DNA of 64,000 nucleotides from Hirschia maritima DSM 19733 (GTDB taxonomy: Bacteria; Pseudomonadota; Alphaproteobacteria; Caulobacterales; Hyphomonadaceae). The stretch covers positions 39,087 to 103,086 of the forward strand of contig NZ_KB899550.1 in assembly GCF_000378345.1 (NCBI RefSeq), given 5' to 3'. Within the stretch, counting starts at the first letter, position 1; every line of letters begins with the position of its first letter. Position numbers and translations under genes: made by a program. This document shows positions 9,027 to 17,953 of the stretch, piece by piece. Below the pieces are notes generated by a model. It had not been told where the DNA came from and ran no database searches. It saw only the letters and a program-made list of their open reading frames with translations.

Positions 9027-9092
9027 ATGTCTTTTGAAAGTTGGGAAGTCTTCAATTGTAAGACCGGTGTGAAAATCACATCCGCGTGCTGA
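9027..9092 (+). CDS. Possible 21-residue leader ORF overlapping the receptor start
   Basis: The ATG at 9027 has the best ribosome-binding site in this gap (AAGGGAGGA, ending 7 bases before it). It reads MSFESWEVFNCKTGVKITSA and one Cys, then TGA at 9090-9092, overlapping the GTG start at 9086 of the large receptor. Two readings are possible. It may be a leader peptide that couples translation to the receptor, or the authentic receptor start separated from its body by a one-base frame error. The receptor GTG itself has no good ribosome site, which favours one of these two. Confidence 0.4.
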   Translation: MSFESWEVFNCKTGVKITSAC

Positions 9093-12000
9093 CCAAAAAG
9101 ATAACAGGTGAGGAAACAGTAAGGTTATTGCGTGGTTTATCGTGTAGTTGCTTCGCAGCTGTAACGATGAGTTGCTTGTCTATCACTGAAGCTCAAGTCT
9201 TAGATGATCGATATGAATTTCATATCGAAACGGGGACGCTCGGCTCAGCGTTAGAGGAAATTGTCGATACGACAAACGTCCAATTGCTTTACCCTCATGA
9301 TTTGTCAAATGCTGAAGGGTTTAACCCTGTCATTGGGCAGTACACAATTGAAGAAGCTTTGGAGGTTCTTCTAGGCGGAACCAACTTTTCCGGCGGTCTG
9401 ACAACGAGGGGAGTGATCGTGATCGCTCTCAATAGTAGCGGACAACCGCAGGAAGAGGAGGCGAATATGCCAATCGGGGAAAAAAGCAAGCGCAACGCGT
9501 TGTATGCTGGAGCAGCAGCGGCTGCTTTGGTTTTGGGTAACCAACAGGCTTTAGCACAAGATGAGGCTGAGGTCGTTCAGCAGGATGAAAGCCGGACAAT
9601 GGACACCATCGTGGTGACGGGTATCCGCAAATCATTGACAGATGCTGCAGCTATTAAACGCAATTCAGATGGTGTTGTAGATGCCATTTCTGCTGAAGAT
9701 ATCGGTAAATTTCCAGATACTAATCTGGCTGAATCACTCCAGCGTATCACAGGTGTGTCTATAGATCGTTCAAACGGAGAAGGAAATCAGATCACTGTTC
9801 GCGGTCTAGGGCCGAGTTTCAATTTAGTGACGCTAAATGGGCGCCAAATGCCTAAAGCATCGACACAAGCTGATGTGAACATTAACCGAGGTTTCAATTT
9901 TCGAGATGTTTCATCAGAGATGGTGTCCGGTGTTCATGTGATGAAAACAGGGCGCGCTGACATTGTTTCTGGTGGAATGGGTGCGACCGTTGATGTTGTT
10001 ACGGCCAAACCGCTTGAGCTTGGTGAGCGTAAAATTTCACTTAGTGCGAAAGGCGTCATGGATACAACGAATGAAGTGGGTGACGATGTAACGCCTGAAT
10101 TGTTTGGGCTGTATAATGATGTCTTTTTAAACGGCAAACTTGGCGTTTTGTTATCTGCATCTCACGCGGAACGAAATAGCCGTGTTGAAATTGTAAAAAC
10201 TGATGGCTGGGTTACCGATAATGGCACGGCGTATACTGGGATAGATGCATCTAATATAGATCGTACGCGCAATCCAGATGGGATATTCTTTGTTCCTAGA
10301 AATTGGGTGCTGAATGTTGGGGATCACAAACGCGAGCGTCAAAATTATCAAGCAGTTGTTCAATTTGAACCGGTAGATAATTTTCGTGCAACTGTGGATT
10401 ATGCTGGAACACGGTTTGAAGATTCCTACGATGAATTGGAAGCAAGTTTCTGGTTTGACTCTGACGCGGGCACGACTGGCGTTGCTGATGTGAATGGAAC
10501 AGTGACTAGCCCTCAACACAATGATCACCGCTTGAATTTTGCGGGAATTAACAAGGTTACTGAAGTTCAAAATGACTCTTACGGAGTGAATTTTGAATGG
10601 GAGCCAACGGACAATTTGTCTTTGGCTTTTGATTATCACAACTCAACGTCTGAATCTCAACCAGATGGTACGATCGGTGAAGTCTTGACTGTGTTGAGCG
10701 GAAACACATTTGACGTTGACATTGGTATAGATCTTACAGGTGCTGAAGTACCCACAACGATTGCTGATGACAGTGATGTTCCAAATGGAAATGCTTATTC
10801 TAAGGAATCTATCCAGGCTGATGTGTCCGTTGGGCGTGGCCGTCAGATTAAAAACGAAGTTGAACAATTTCAATTTGATGCTGAATGGAAAAACTCATCA
10901 GATAGTGCAATCCGTTCTGTAAAGACTGGTCTGGCCTATACTGAGTTTGGTTTTGACCAAATTGATCGCTTTTTCTTTGCGGTTGTAGATTCTGTCGATA
11001 TTTCCAGTTTGCCCGTGGATTTTGTGCCGAGAGGAAGCATTGCGTCTGACTTTTCAGGTACAGAAACTCTCTTTCCGTTCCGTGCAATTTACGACCCAGC
11101 ACAACTGAACCAATTAGTAGATGATGCTGGATTACTTTTCGATGTGGAGGGGACATTACAGCCTACAGTGAGCGGGGTAACTGAAAAGACTCTGTCAGGT
11201 TATGTTTCAGTTGATATTGAAGAAGAGTTCAATGGGTTTCCAGTTGATATTAATGCGGGTGTGCGTTTTGAAAAAACTGAGGTCACAGGTGGGTCCTCGC
11301 TACCGTTTGATCGCTTTGCATTCTTGAGCAATGAAGCTCTTGAACCAGTTGCGGCAGCATCGGCGTCAAGCAGTAATTTGACCGGTGAGTATACCGAGTT
11401 TTTGCCAAACCTAGATGTTAAAGTCGATTTGATGGATGATCTCATTCTGCGTGCATCATATAGCAGGACAATTTCTAGAAGTGATTTGGGGCTATTGGCA
11501 GCCGGTGTTCGTCTAGTGGATGCACGTCCAGGAGGACCATTCACTGCTGAAACGGGTGACCCAGGGCTGCTTCCATTCTCGTCCAATAATGTCGACTTGT
11601 CTGTTGAATGGTATTATGGCGACCGCGGATTGCTTGGGGCAGGAGAAGGAAGTTATTTCTCAACCGGTTTCTTCAAAAAATACGTGGATAACTTTATAGG
11701 CGTGACAGCTGTTGAAAGACCTGTGCTTGGCGCTGGCGGTCAACCGTTTACAGACCCATCAGTAGACGGTGGGCGGCCAGGATGTCCGGATAGCACAGGT
11801 CAAAATGATGCTTGTCTGTCTCAACCAACTGACCCGCAAATCATTTTTGACGTGCTAACGCCCCAAAATCTTGAATCTGCAGAGATCAATGGTTTTGAAA
11901 TCGCACTTCAGCACATTATCGGTGAGTCTGGTTTTGGGTTCATTGCGAATGCTACATTTGTGGATAGTGACGCAAAATATGATATTTTCTCGTTTAATCA

Positions 12001-12334
12001 GTCCGTTGCTCTTGAAGGGCTTAGTGATTCAGCAAATTTGGTTGCCTTCTATGACAAATACGGTTTCCAAGCGAGAGTGGCATACAATTGGAGAGACGAA
12101 TTCCTTCTCCAACAAAACCAATTTCACAGCGCTGCAGAACCTGTTTTTGTGAAGGCGTATGGGCAAGTTGATGTCAGCGCGAGTTACGACATCAATGAAA
12201 ACTTCTCGGTTTTCCTTGAAGGGCTAAACCTAACGGATGAAAACATATTCCAGCACGGGCGTTTTGAGAATCAATTCTTAAAAGCTGAAAGATCTGGTCC
12301 ACGCTATAATTTCGGTGTGCGAGCAACATTTTGA
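9086..12334 (+). CDS. TonB-dependent transducer with N-terminal STN domain (TonB-Xanth-Caul type)
   Basis: Outer-membrane receptor of 1082 residues. A first export signal (RLLRGLSCSCFAAVTMSCL) leads into an STN/secretin-like signalling domain at ~40-112 (YEFHIETGTLGSALEEIVD ... YTIEEALEVLLGGTNF). A second, complete signal-peptide-like segment follows at ~128-160 (MPIGEKSKRNALYAGAAAAA ... NQQALAQ), then the TonB box (MDTIVVTG), the plug (SLQRITGVSIDRSNGEGNQI, LNGRQMP) and a beta-barrel ending in ...NFGVRATF. The barrel resembles the Caulobacter/Xanthomonas receptors that take up plant or algal oligosaccharides. It lies behind an ECF/FecR pair and before a halogenase-like gene, a common grouping. 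The start is GTG; a leader ORF and an internal start complicate expression. Confidence 0.85.
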   Translation: MLTKKITGEETVRLLRGLSCSCFAAVTMSCLSITEAQVLDDRYEFHIETGTLGSALEEIVDTTNVQLLYPHDLSNAEGFNPVIGQYTIEEALEVLLGGTNFSGGLTTRGVIVIALNSSGQPQEEEANMPIGEKSKRNALYAGAAAAALVLGNQQALAQDEAEVVQQDESRTMDTIVVTGIRKSLTDAAAIKRNSDGVVDAISAEDIGKFPDTNLAESLQRITGVSIDRSNGEGNQITVRGLGPSFNLVTLNGRQMPKASTQADVNINRGFNFRDVSSEMVSGVHVMKTGRADIVSGGMGATVDVVTAKPLELGERKISLSAKGVMDTTNEVGDDVTPELFGLYNDVFLNGKLGVLLSASHAERNSRVEIVKTDGWVTDNGTAYTGIDASNIDRTRNPDGIFFVPRNWVLNVGDHKRERQNYQAVVQFEPVDNFRATVDYAGTRFEDSYDELEASFWFDSDAGTTGVADVNGTVTSPQHNDHRLNFAGINKVTEVQNDSYGVNFEWEPTDNLSLAFDYHNSTSESQPDGTIGEVLTVLSGNTFDVDIGIDLTGAEVPTTIADDSDVPNGNAYSKESIQADVSVGRGRQIKNEVEQFQFDAEWKNSSDSAIRSVKTGLAYTEFGFDQIDRFFFAVVDSVDISSLPVDFVPRGSIASDFSGTETLFPFRAIYDPAQLNQLVDDAGLLFDVEGTLQPTVSGVTEKTLSGYVSVDIEEEFNGFPVDINAGVRFEKTEVTGGSSLPFDRFAFLSNEALEPVAAASASSSNLTGEYTEFLPNLDVKVDLMDDLILRASYSRTISRSDLGLLAAGVRLVDARPGGPFTAETGDPGLLPFSSNNVDLSVEWYYGDRGLLGAGEGSYFSTGFFKKYVDNFIGVTAVERPVLGAGGQPFTDPSVDGGRPGCPDSTGQNDACLSQPTDPQIIFDVLTPQNLESAEINGFEIALQHIIGESGFGFIANATFVDSDAKYDIFSFNQSVALEGLSDSANLVAFYDKYGFQARVAYNWRDEFLLQQNQFHSAAEPVFVKAYGQVDVSASYDINENFSVFLEGLNLTDENIFQHGRFENQFLKAERSGPRYNFGVRATF
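9455..9469 (+). promoter_or_regulatory. Strong internal ribosome-binding site and ATG inside the receptor gene
   Basis: GAGGAGG at 9455-9461 stands 5 bases before an in-frame ATG (9467), which is codon 128 of the receptor. The residues that follow form a full signal peptide (MPIGEKSKRNALYAG ... QQALAQ). Translation from here would yield a ~955-residue receptor without the STN signalling domain. The motif can be read directly; use in the cell is inference. Confidence 0.6.
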
Positions 12335-12373
12335 TCCCTAATTTCTCCCAGAATGTTGTTTAACTGAAATACT

Positions 12374-12409
12374 GGGGCAAGGCTGGAATATTGCTTTGCC
12401 CCTTTTTTT
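12374..12409 (+). terminator. Intrinsic terminator after the receptor gene
   Basis: GGGGCAA (12374-12380) pairs with TTGCCCC (12396-12402), followed by seven T. It lies 40 bases after the receptor stop and just before the halogenase-like gene, so the latter is reached by read-through or has its own promoter. Confidence 0.85.
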
Positions 12410-12427
12410 CGAAAGTAAAATTGAGGC

Positions 12428-13948
12428 ATGGAAAAGCCAATTGAAAAGATTGTGATTGTTGGTGGTGGTACAGCTGGTTGGTTGTGCGCTGCGATACTCG
12501 CCTCAAAACATTTGCTCGATCCTGGAAGCAATAAAAAAATAGTGTTGGTAGAATCTCCAGATATCCAATCGGTAGGAGTTGGGGAGGGGACGTGGCCTAC
12601 TATGCGACGTACTCTCAATCAAATAGGAATTTCAGAACAAGAATTTCTCTCCAAATGTAATGCGAGCTTTAAACAGGGCACACGCTTTTTAGGGTGGAGA
12701 GATGGCAGTCAAGGAGATGATTTTTTTCATCCTTTTTCACTTCCCGTAGGTTTTCCCAAAATTAATCCAGGGACAGCTTGGCTTGAGAATTCAATGGGAA
12801 CTGACTTTGCAAAAGTTTTTAGTGTTCAACCTCATTTGTGCGAATTGAATTTGGCGCCAAAGCATTTCAAAACACCTGAATATAACGGCATGCAGAATTA
12901 TGGATATCATCTTGATGCCGGAAAATTTGCCGACCTTCTTCGCCGACACAGTGTTCAAAAATTAAACGTGCAACACATTCAAGCGAATGTGGAGCAAGTT
13001 CATAGAAATGAGAGCGGGAATATCTTTGCTCTTACAACGGATTCTGCGGCCGATATCACAGGTGATTTTTTTGTGGATTGCACCGGATTTCATGCCAAAT
13101 TGATTAGTCAAACAATGGGAGCTGAGTTTAATTCAACTGGTAGGACCCTTTTTGCGGATCGCGCTTTGGTGGTGTCAAAAGAATACGAACGTCCAGATAG
13201 CCCAGTCGCTTCACAGACAAATTCCGTTGCACTATCTGCAGGTTGGGTTTGGGACATTGGTTTGAAAGATAGGAGAGGTCTTGGGTATGTTTATTCAAGT
13301 TCTCATATTAGTGAAGAAGTCGCTTTAAATGAATTTGTTTCTCACCTTTGTGCCAGTGAAGGTGATTTTGATGAGGGTACGGTTCGTTCTCTTAAGTTTG
13401 AATCCGGCTATAGACCAACTCCGTGGATAAATAATTGTATCGCAATAGGTTTGTCCGCGGGATTTGTTGAACCATTGGAAGCTTCTTCTATAATGATGAC
13501 GGAGTTAGCTTCAAATTTCTTAGCTGATAGATGGCCAGTTTCAGATTCTATAATTCCCATATTGTCCAAGCAATTCAATGATATCTTTAGCAGTCGGTGG
13601 CTGAGAATCGTTGATTTTTTAAAGCTTCACTATTGTCTCAGTAAGCGTCAAACTGACTTCTGGATGGACAATACTTCCTCTTCTTCAATTCCAGATAGTC
13701 TCGCGGAAAAGTTAGAGCTATGGAAATTTCATACACCATGGCGAGATGACTTTACATACGCACAAGAAATGTTTCCAACAGCGAGCTATCAATACATTTT
13801 GTACGGAATGAAAAATCTCAATCCAATAACGGAAAGTAGTTGTGTTGTTTCCCAAAATACTCATGCGGCTGTCCTCTCTAAAGTAAATCAGTTGAAAGGC
13901 GTTCTTCCGTCAAACAGAGATCTGATAGGATCATGTTCAATCCTGTAA
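12428..13948 (+). CDS. Tryptophan halogenase-like flavoprotein
   Basis: Protein of 506 residues of the flavin-dependent halogenase family. The FAD motif GGGTAGW lies at residues 12-18. The lysine expected to form the reactive chloramine is present (NASFKQGTRFLGW, K82). The segment SAGFVEPLEASSI matches the region of the active-site glutamate. The family motif WxWxIP appears as WVWDIG, with Gly in place of Pro. Such genes commonly sit beside TonB receptors in Caulobacter- and Xanthomonas-like bacteria, where the substrate is unknown and halogenation has not been shown. It follows the receptor terminator by 18 bases and may be co-expressed through read-through. A general FAD monooxygenase activity is an alternative. 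Confidence 0.85.
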   Translation: MEKPIEKIVIVGGGTAGWLCAAILASKHLLDPGSNKKIVLVESPDIQSVGVGEGTWPTMRRTLNQIGISEQEFLSKCNASFKQGTRFLGWRDGSQGDDFFHPFSLPVGFPKINPGTAWLENSMGTDFAKVFSVQPHLCELNLAPKHFKTPEYNGMQNYGYHLDAGKFADLLRRHSVQKLNVQHIQANVEQVHRNESGNIFALTTDSAADITGDFFVDCTGFHAKLISQTMGAEFNSTGRTLFADRALVVSKEYERPDSPVASQTNSVALSAGWVWDIGLKDRRGLGYVYSSSHISEEVALNEFVSHLCASEGDFDEGTVRSLKFESGYRPTPWINNCIAIGLSAGFVEPLEASSIMMTELASNFLADRWPVSDSIIPILSKQFNDIFSSRWLRIVDFLKLHYCLSKRQTDFWMDNTSSSSIPDSLAEKLELWKFHTPWRDDFTYAQEMFPTASYQYILYGMKNLNPITESSCVVSQNTHAAVLSKVNQLKGVLPSNRDLIGSCSIL

Positions 13949-13992
13949 ATATTCCAATTTCCTTGGTTTGAGAATTGAACATTCGATCCTTC

Positions 13993-14694
13993 TTAAAGTG
14001 GTAGATCAAAAAGTATGATTTCAGATTCAGTTTGGGATTCTATTTTTATCTTTGTTTCTTCAGAAATAGCGAACCCATCTCCTGCGCGGCCTTCTTCATT
14101 GTTTACATTGACGATGCCCTGAGCAATTTGAACCCAGTATTTTCTGGAGGAATCTGCCTCAAACTCAGTTGCACCATCTTCACTGAACTTACCTACAAAC
14201 ATGCGGGCATCTTGTTTAATTTCTAAACTGCCATTCTGACCATTTGGAGAAATTACATTGTGAAATTGGTTTTTGATGTCCAAGCAATCGAATGATTTTT
14301 GCTGATAGCTTGGCTCGGTGTTATTTGTATCTGGCATTATCCAGATTTGTAAAAAGTGAACTTCTTGGTCTTTTAGGCCGTTAAACTCACTATGAGCCAC
14401 GCCTGTTCCAGCGCTCATCAACTGGATGTCACCTGGTTTAATTGTAGAACCATTTCCCATACTATCTTTGTGAGCAAGCTCACCTTTGAGCACGTAGGAA
14501 ATAATCTCCATATTGCTGTGTGGGTGCGTGCCAAAGCCTGCGCCTGGTATAACTCGGTCTTCATTGATCACGCGCAAAGGACCAAATCCCATGTGATCTG
14601 GATCTTGGTAAGCACCAAAAGAAAAAGTGTGCATGCTTTTTAGCCATCCAGCGTCGGTAGGGCCTCTATCATCTCTATATCTTTTAACCTGCAT
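13993..14694 (-). CDS. Pirin family cupin protein
   Basis: Protein of 233 residues, the usual length for bacterial pirins (YhhW-like). The N-terminal cupin keeps all metal ligands: H57 and H59 in GTHPHSNMEI, H101 and E103 in GVAHSEFNG. Segments SMHTFSFGAYQDPDHMGFGP and LRVINEDRVIPGAGFG are diagnostic. Bacterial pirins bind iron; some oxidise quercetin, others act as redox-sensing partners of metabolic enzymes. The function here is not fixed. It is transcribed away from a LysR regulator (108 bases between the two starts), which is the likely controller. Confidence 0.92.
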   Translation of the reverse strand: MQVKRYRDDRGPTDAGWLKSMHTFSFGAYQDPDHMGFGPLRVINEDRVIPGAGFGTHPHSNMEIISYVLKGELAHKDSMGNGSTIKPGDIQLMSAGTGVAHSEFNGLKDQEVHFLQIWIMPDTNNTEPSYQQKSFDCLDIKNQFHNVISPNGQNGSLEIKQDARMFVGKFSEDGATEFEADSSRKYWVQIAQGIVNVNNEEGRAGDGFAISEETKIKIESQTESEIILFDLPL

Positions 14695-14802
14695 TTTTAG
14701 ACCTTTCTAATTGAAATAAATGTCCTGAAAAAACATCTACATAATTTCAAAACATATGATAATAATGGTTTTGGGAATTATACTGTTCGAAAATTTGGAA
14801 TA

Positions 14803-15711
14803 ATGGATAGATTGGCAAACATGCAGGCTTTTGAAGCCGTTGGACAAACTGGCAGCTTCGCTGAAGCTGCTCGAAGGTTGAATATTACAAACTCTGTCGT
14901 GTCTAAGCGGATCAAAGATCTCGAGGAATTTTTGAATGCTCAATTGTTCATTCGTACGACCCGTAAAGTGACTTTGACGGACACCGGATATAGTTATCTT
15001 GAATATGTAAGAAAATTTTTGGATGAACTTGAAGAGGTAGAAACGCGTATCAGAGATAATACTGAGACGCCGATTGGAACTATCAGACTGGCAGCCCCAT
15101 TGAGTTTTGGAATGCAATTTCTAGGGCCGGCAATATCGTCTTATCTAGCGCAATATCCCGAGGTGAAAATCAAAACATATTTGTCAGATAGGCAAGTTAA
15201 TCTAGTTGATGAAGGGTATGATTTGGCAATCCGAACAGGGCAACTTACCGATTCAAGTTTGATAGCCAAAAAGATGGTGAGTTGTCGGCGCGTTGTTTGT
15301 GCGAGCCCTCGATACTTCAATGAATTTGGTAAACCAGAAAACCCAAATGATCTGAAAAGCCACAATTGTATGAGTTATTTGAACCTCGCAGAAGGAAAAG
15401 CATGGCCATTCTGGGAGGGTGGACGAAAAAAATGGCAGACTGTTTCAGGTAGTTTTGCTTCAGACAATGGCGATCTTCTCCATGAAGCTGCAGTGGCTGG
15501 ATGCGGTGTTACCTTTCTTCCAACATTTATCATGGGAGAATCGTTGAAAGCTGGGAAGTTGGAAACTGCATTGGAGGATTTTGAAGAAGACCAATTCAAT
15601 GTCTATGCAGTTTATCAACACACACGTCATTTGTCCTCGAAAGTTAGAACGCTGATTGATCACCTAACGGCCCATTTAAGAAGCGCCATGGATGATAATT
15701 CAACGGTTTGA
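14803..15711 (+). CDS. LysR family transcriptional regulator
   Basis: Protein of 302 residues. The N-terminal winged helix-turn-helix (MQAFEAVGQTGSFAEAARRL, NITNSVVSKRIKDLEEFLNA) is followed by a LysR substrate-binding domain (IGTIRLAAPLSFGMQFLGPA; SDRQVNLVDEGYDLAIRTGQ). It belongs to the large subgroup often linked to redox enzymes (YafC/AaeR-like). It is divergent from pirin, so it probably regulates that gene and itself. The inducer is unknown. The window holds a paralogue at 24213-25103 with the same organisation. Confidence 0.92.
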   Translation: MDRLANMQAFEAVGQTGSFAEAARRLNITNSVVSKRIKDLEEFLNAQLFIRTTRKVTLTDTGYSYLEYVRKFLDELEEVETRIRDNTETPIGTIRLAAPLSFGMQFLGPAISSYLAQYPEVKIKTYLSDRQVNLVDEGYDLAIRTGQLTDSSLIAKKMVSCRRVVCASPRYFNEFGKPENPNDLKSHNCMSYLNLAEGKAWPFWEGGRKKWQTVSGSFASDNGDLLHEAAVAGCGVTFLPTFIMGESLKAGKLETALEDFEEDQFNVYAVYQHTRHLSSKVRTLIDHLTAHLRSAMDDNSTV

Positions 15712-15806
15712 TCTCTCTCTTGTTGGAAAGCTTAATACCATCTCCGGTCGAATCCTTTACTCTCAAATTTTCCCGCATGTTTTTCACAATAGTTAGCAAT
15801 ATGTAA

Positions 15807-15829
15807 TTGCAATTGAGAATTGGTTGCAA
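15807..15829. promoter_or_regulatory. Spaced palindrome TTGCAA-N11-TTGCAA upstream of PepSY operon
   Basis: Two copies of the self-complementary hexamer TTGCAA at 15807-15812 and 15824-15829 enclose TTGAGAATTGG. It lies at the probable promoter of an iron-linked operon, so an iron-type regulator site is possible. Which protein binds is not known. Confidence 0.3.
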
Positions 15830-16554
15830 ATATTTCTGTGTATGTTAATCAGGCTGGAAATTATCTCAGAATTGTAAAAAAGCTAAGTCAGAACGAAGCC
15901 TTGAATATTTCGATACCTTCAAAAAAGACAACCTCCTCGAAGAAGGTCGCGAATTTCTGGAAGAAACAAGCGCGTATCTGGCATTGGATTTCAGGAGCTG
16001 TGTGTTTAATCGGAATGCTATTATTTGCTGTGACAGGCATAACCTTGAATCATGCAGCAGATATCAAAACTAAACCTCAGATAAACTCCGCAGAAATTAC
16101 TCTTTCACGAGACGCTTTGCGACACCTAACTACTCTACCATTGGAGGGGGAAATAGATGCTCTCCCTCGCGAAATTGTTCATTTGTTGCGGCGAGAGCTA
16201 GGTATAAACACTGCTGGCCGCGAGGCCGAATTAACGGATATCGATGTTTACGTTGGGCTTCGACGGCCTGGCGGAGATGCGTGGTTGGCTATCGATCGCG
16301 AGACAGGTTTAGTTGAATACGAAACAACATCTCGTGGGACTATTTCGTACCTTAATGATTTGCATAAAGGGCGAGACACGGGATTGGCATGGGCCATTTT
16401 TCTGGATGTTTTTTCTGTCGCAACAATTTTCTTTTGCCTCACCGGATTGTGGCTGTTGCAAATTCACTCCGCTAAACGCGCCATTACGTGGCCACTAACA
16501 ATAGGTGGACTGGCGCTGCCAGTTCTTCTTCTTTTCTTTTTTGTACATGGGTAG
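15820..16554 (+). CDS. PepSY-associated membrane protein
   Basis: Up to 244 residues. One helix follows a basic segment (FWKKQARIWHWISGAVCLIGM, then LLFAVTGITLNHAADIK). A periplasmic PepSY-like domain with LAIDRETGLVEYETTSRGTI and a DLHKGRDTG motif comes next. Two C-terminal helices follow (AWAIFLDVFSVATIFFCLTG and LTIGGLALPVLLLFFFVHG). The protein matches short PepSY-domain membrane proteins that accompany iron receptors; some relatives reduce ferric compounds. The only starts in frame are TTG 15820, GTG 15838 or TTG 15901, none with a good ribosome site, so the first ~27 residues are doubtful. It is followed after 4 bases by the DUF2271 gene, forming an operon with DUF2271 and DUF4198. Confidence 0.75.
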   Translation: MVANISVYVNQAGNYLRIVKKLSQNEALNISIPSKKTTSSKKVANFWKKQARIWHWISGAVCLIGMLLFAVTGITLNHAADIKTKPQINSAEITLSRDALRHLTTLPLEGEIDALPREIVHLLRRELGINTAGREAELTDIDVYVGLRRPGGDAWLAIDRETGLVEYETTSRGTISYLNDLHKGRDTGLAWAIFLDVFSVATIFFCLTGLWLLQIHSAKRAITWPLTIGGLALPVLLLFFFVHG

Positions 16555-16558
16555 TTCT

Positions 16559-17080
16559 ATGAAGTTAAAGACAGTAATTCCCACCATGATGTTAGCCATG
16601 TGTTGTTTTGCAGCTCAAGCCGAGACCTTGAGTGTAGATATTGAGCTTCCACGGATAGATGTCGCTGAATATCACCGACCTTACGTGGCGATTTGGATTG
16701 CAAATCAAGATCGGACGGTCGCGGCGAATTTAAATGTTTGGTATCAGCAGGAAGATGGCCCGGAAGGTGAGGGCGAAACATGGCTTAAAGATATGCGTCA
16801 ATGGTGGCGGCGTTCTGGGCGGAGCTTAGAATTGCCTATTGATGGTGTATCAGGGGCAACAAAAGTTCCGGGCACGCACACTTTAGTTTTTTCAGAAACC
16901 TCTGATCAACTCTCCAGCCTAGTAGCTGGTGAGTATGTTTTGTGTGTAGAGGCTGCCCGGGAAGTTGGTGGCCGTGAAATTCTTAGGCTGCCTTTTAAAT
17001 GGAAGTCCGGACAGGCGCAAACTACGTCAGTAACCGGAGAAACCGAATTAGGCGAAATTACTCTCAAAATTGAATCATAA
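16559..17080 (+). CDS. DUF2271 domain periplasmic protein
   Basis: Protein of 173 residues from ATG 16559, which gives a clean signal peptide (MKLKTVIPTMMLAMCCFAAQ, cut after AQA). A longer in-frame reading from 16505 would place the signal inside and run over the previous gene, so I reject it. The mature part (LSVDIELPRIDVAEYHRPYV, AIWIANQDRTVAANLNVWYQ, TWLKDMRQWWRR) is the DUF2271 family. Its function is not known. It regularly stands between PepSY membrane proteins and DUF4198 proteins in iron-regulated clusters, as here. Confidence 0.8.
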   Translation: MKLKTVIPTMMLAMCCFAAQAETLSVDIELPRIDVAEYHRPYVAIWIANQDRTVAANLNVWYQQEDGPEGEGETWLKDMRQWWRRSGRSLELPIDGVSGATKVPGTHTLVFSETSDQLSSLVAGEYVLCVEAAREVGGREILRLPFKWKSGQAQTTSVTGETELGEITLKIES

Positions 17081-17094
17081 AAGGATCTTGAATC

Positions 17095-17910
17095 ATGAAG
17101 TTCGGATTAAGACCATTATTGTTGGCTGCTGTATTGGGTGCCGTTGCGGTTCCCTCTGCTCAAGCTCACCGCATGTGGATTTTGCCTTCAACTTTCACTT
17201 TGTCGGGTGATGAGCAAACCATCACAGTAGATGGTGCAATTTCAAATGATTTGTTTTTTCCAAATCATGTTGCCATGAATTTAGAGAATATCACTATTAG
17301 TGCACCAGACGGTACGACATCAAAACCTCAAAATGGTTGGGAAGGTGAGATTAGGTCGACATTTGACCTGAAGCTGGATGAGCAGGGAACATATAAGATT
17401 GCAGAAGAGGGTGGCTTCTATTTTGCGCGTTGGGAAGAAGAAGGTGAAGAAAAGCGTACTCGAGGGAATTGGGAACGCTTGGAAAAACTAGGACTGCTAG
17501 AAAAACCTGATGTTAAACTCATGTATGCAGGGCGTCGCGCTGAAACCTTTGTGACCCTCGGTGCTCCCACGCAGCATGTATTTAAGCCCACTGGCGAAGG
17601 GGTTGAGATGGTGCCGGTAACTCACCCCAATGATTTGTATCAAGGTGAAGAAGCCTCTTTTAAATTCCTAATCGATGGTGCTCCAGTAATTGATCAAGCA
17701 ATCACGATTGTGAAGGGTAATGACCGATATCGAGATATTGTTGGTGAATTTAAAGTAAAAACTGATGCAGAAGGCATTGTGAGTTTTACACCTGAAGAGC
17801 CTGGGCGCTATTGGTTGCAAACGCGTGCACAGAAACCCGGTGAAGCACAAGGTCGTAAAATGATGCTCATGAGCACATATTCTGCAACGTTTGAAGTATT
17901 AACTCCATAA
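17095..17910 (+). CDS. DUF4198 domain periplasmic protein
   Basis: Protein of 271 residues with a signal peptide (LRPLLLAAVLGAVAVPSAQA) and a mature end HRMWILPSTFTLSG, the typical beginning of the DUF4198/NikM-like family. The body is beta-rich (FDLKLDEQGTYKIAEEGGFY; EGIVSFTPEEPGRYWLQTRA). Related proteins stand beside cobalt, nickel and iron transport genes, and the leading His after cleavage may bind metal. It ends the PepSY-DUF2271-DUF4198 operon and precedes a Fur-boxed receptor. A role in metal or haem handling is inferred from position. Confidence 0.82.
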   Translation: MKFGLRPLLLAAVLGAVAVPSAQAHRMWILPSTFTLSGDEQTITVDGAISNDLFFPNHVAMNLENITISAPDGTTSKPQNGWEGEIRSTFDLKLDEQGTYKIAEEGGFYFARWEEEGEEKRTRGNWERLEKLGLLEKPDVKLMYAGRRAETFVTLGAPTQHVFKPTGEGVEMVPVTHPNDLYQGEEASFKFLIDGAPVIDQAITIVKGNDRYRDIVGEFKVKTDAEGIVSFTPEEPGRYWLQTRAQKPGEAQGRKMMLMSTYSATFEVLTP

Positions 17911-17953
17911 TTGATTGAAGTTCAGCATTGCGGATTTATCGAAAAAATTGGTT

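Noticed and set aside
7302..9092. Programmed frameshifting in fecR
   Set aside because: There is no classic slippery heptamer or convincing downstream structure at 8797-8805; a mutation or sequence error is simpler. Kept only as a possibility.
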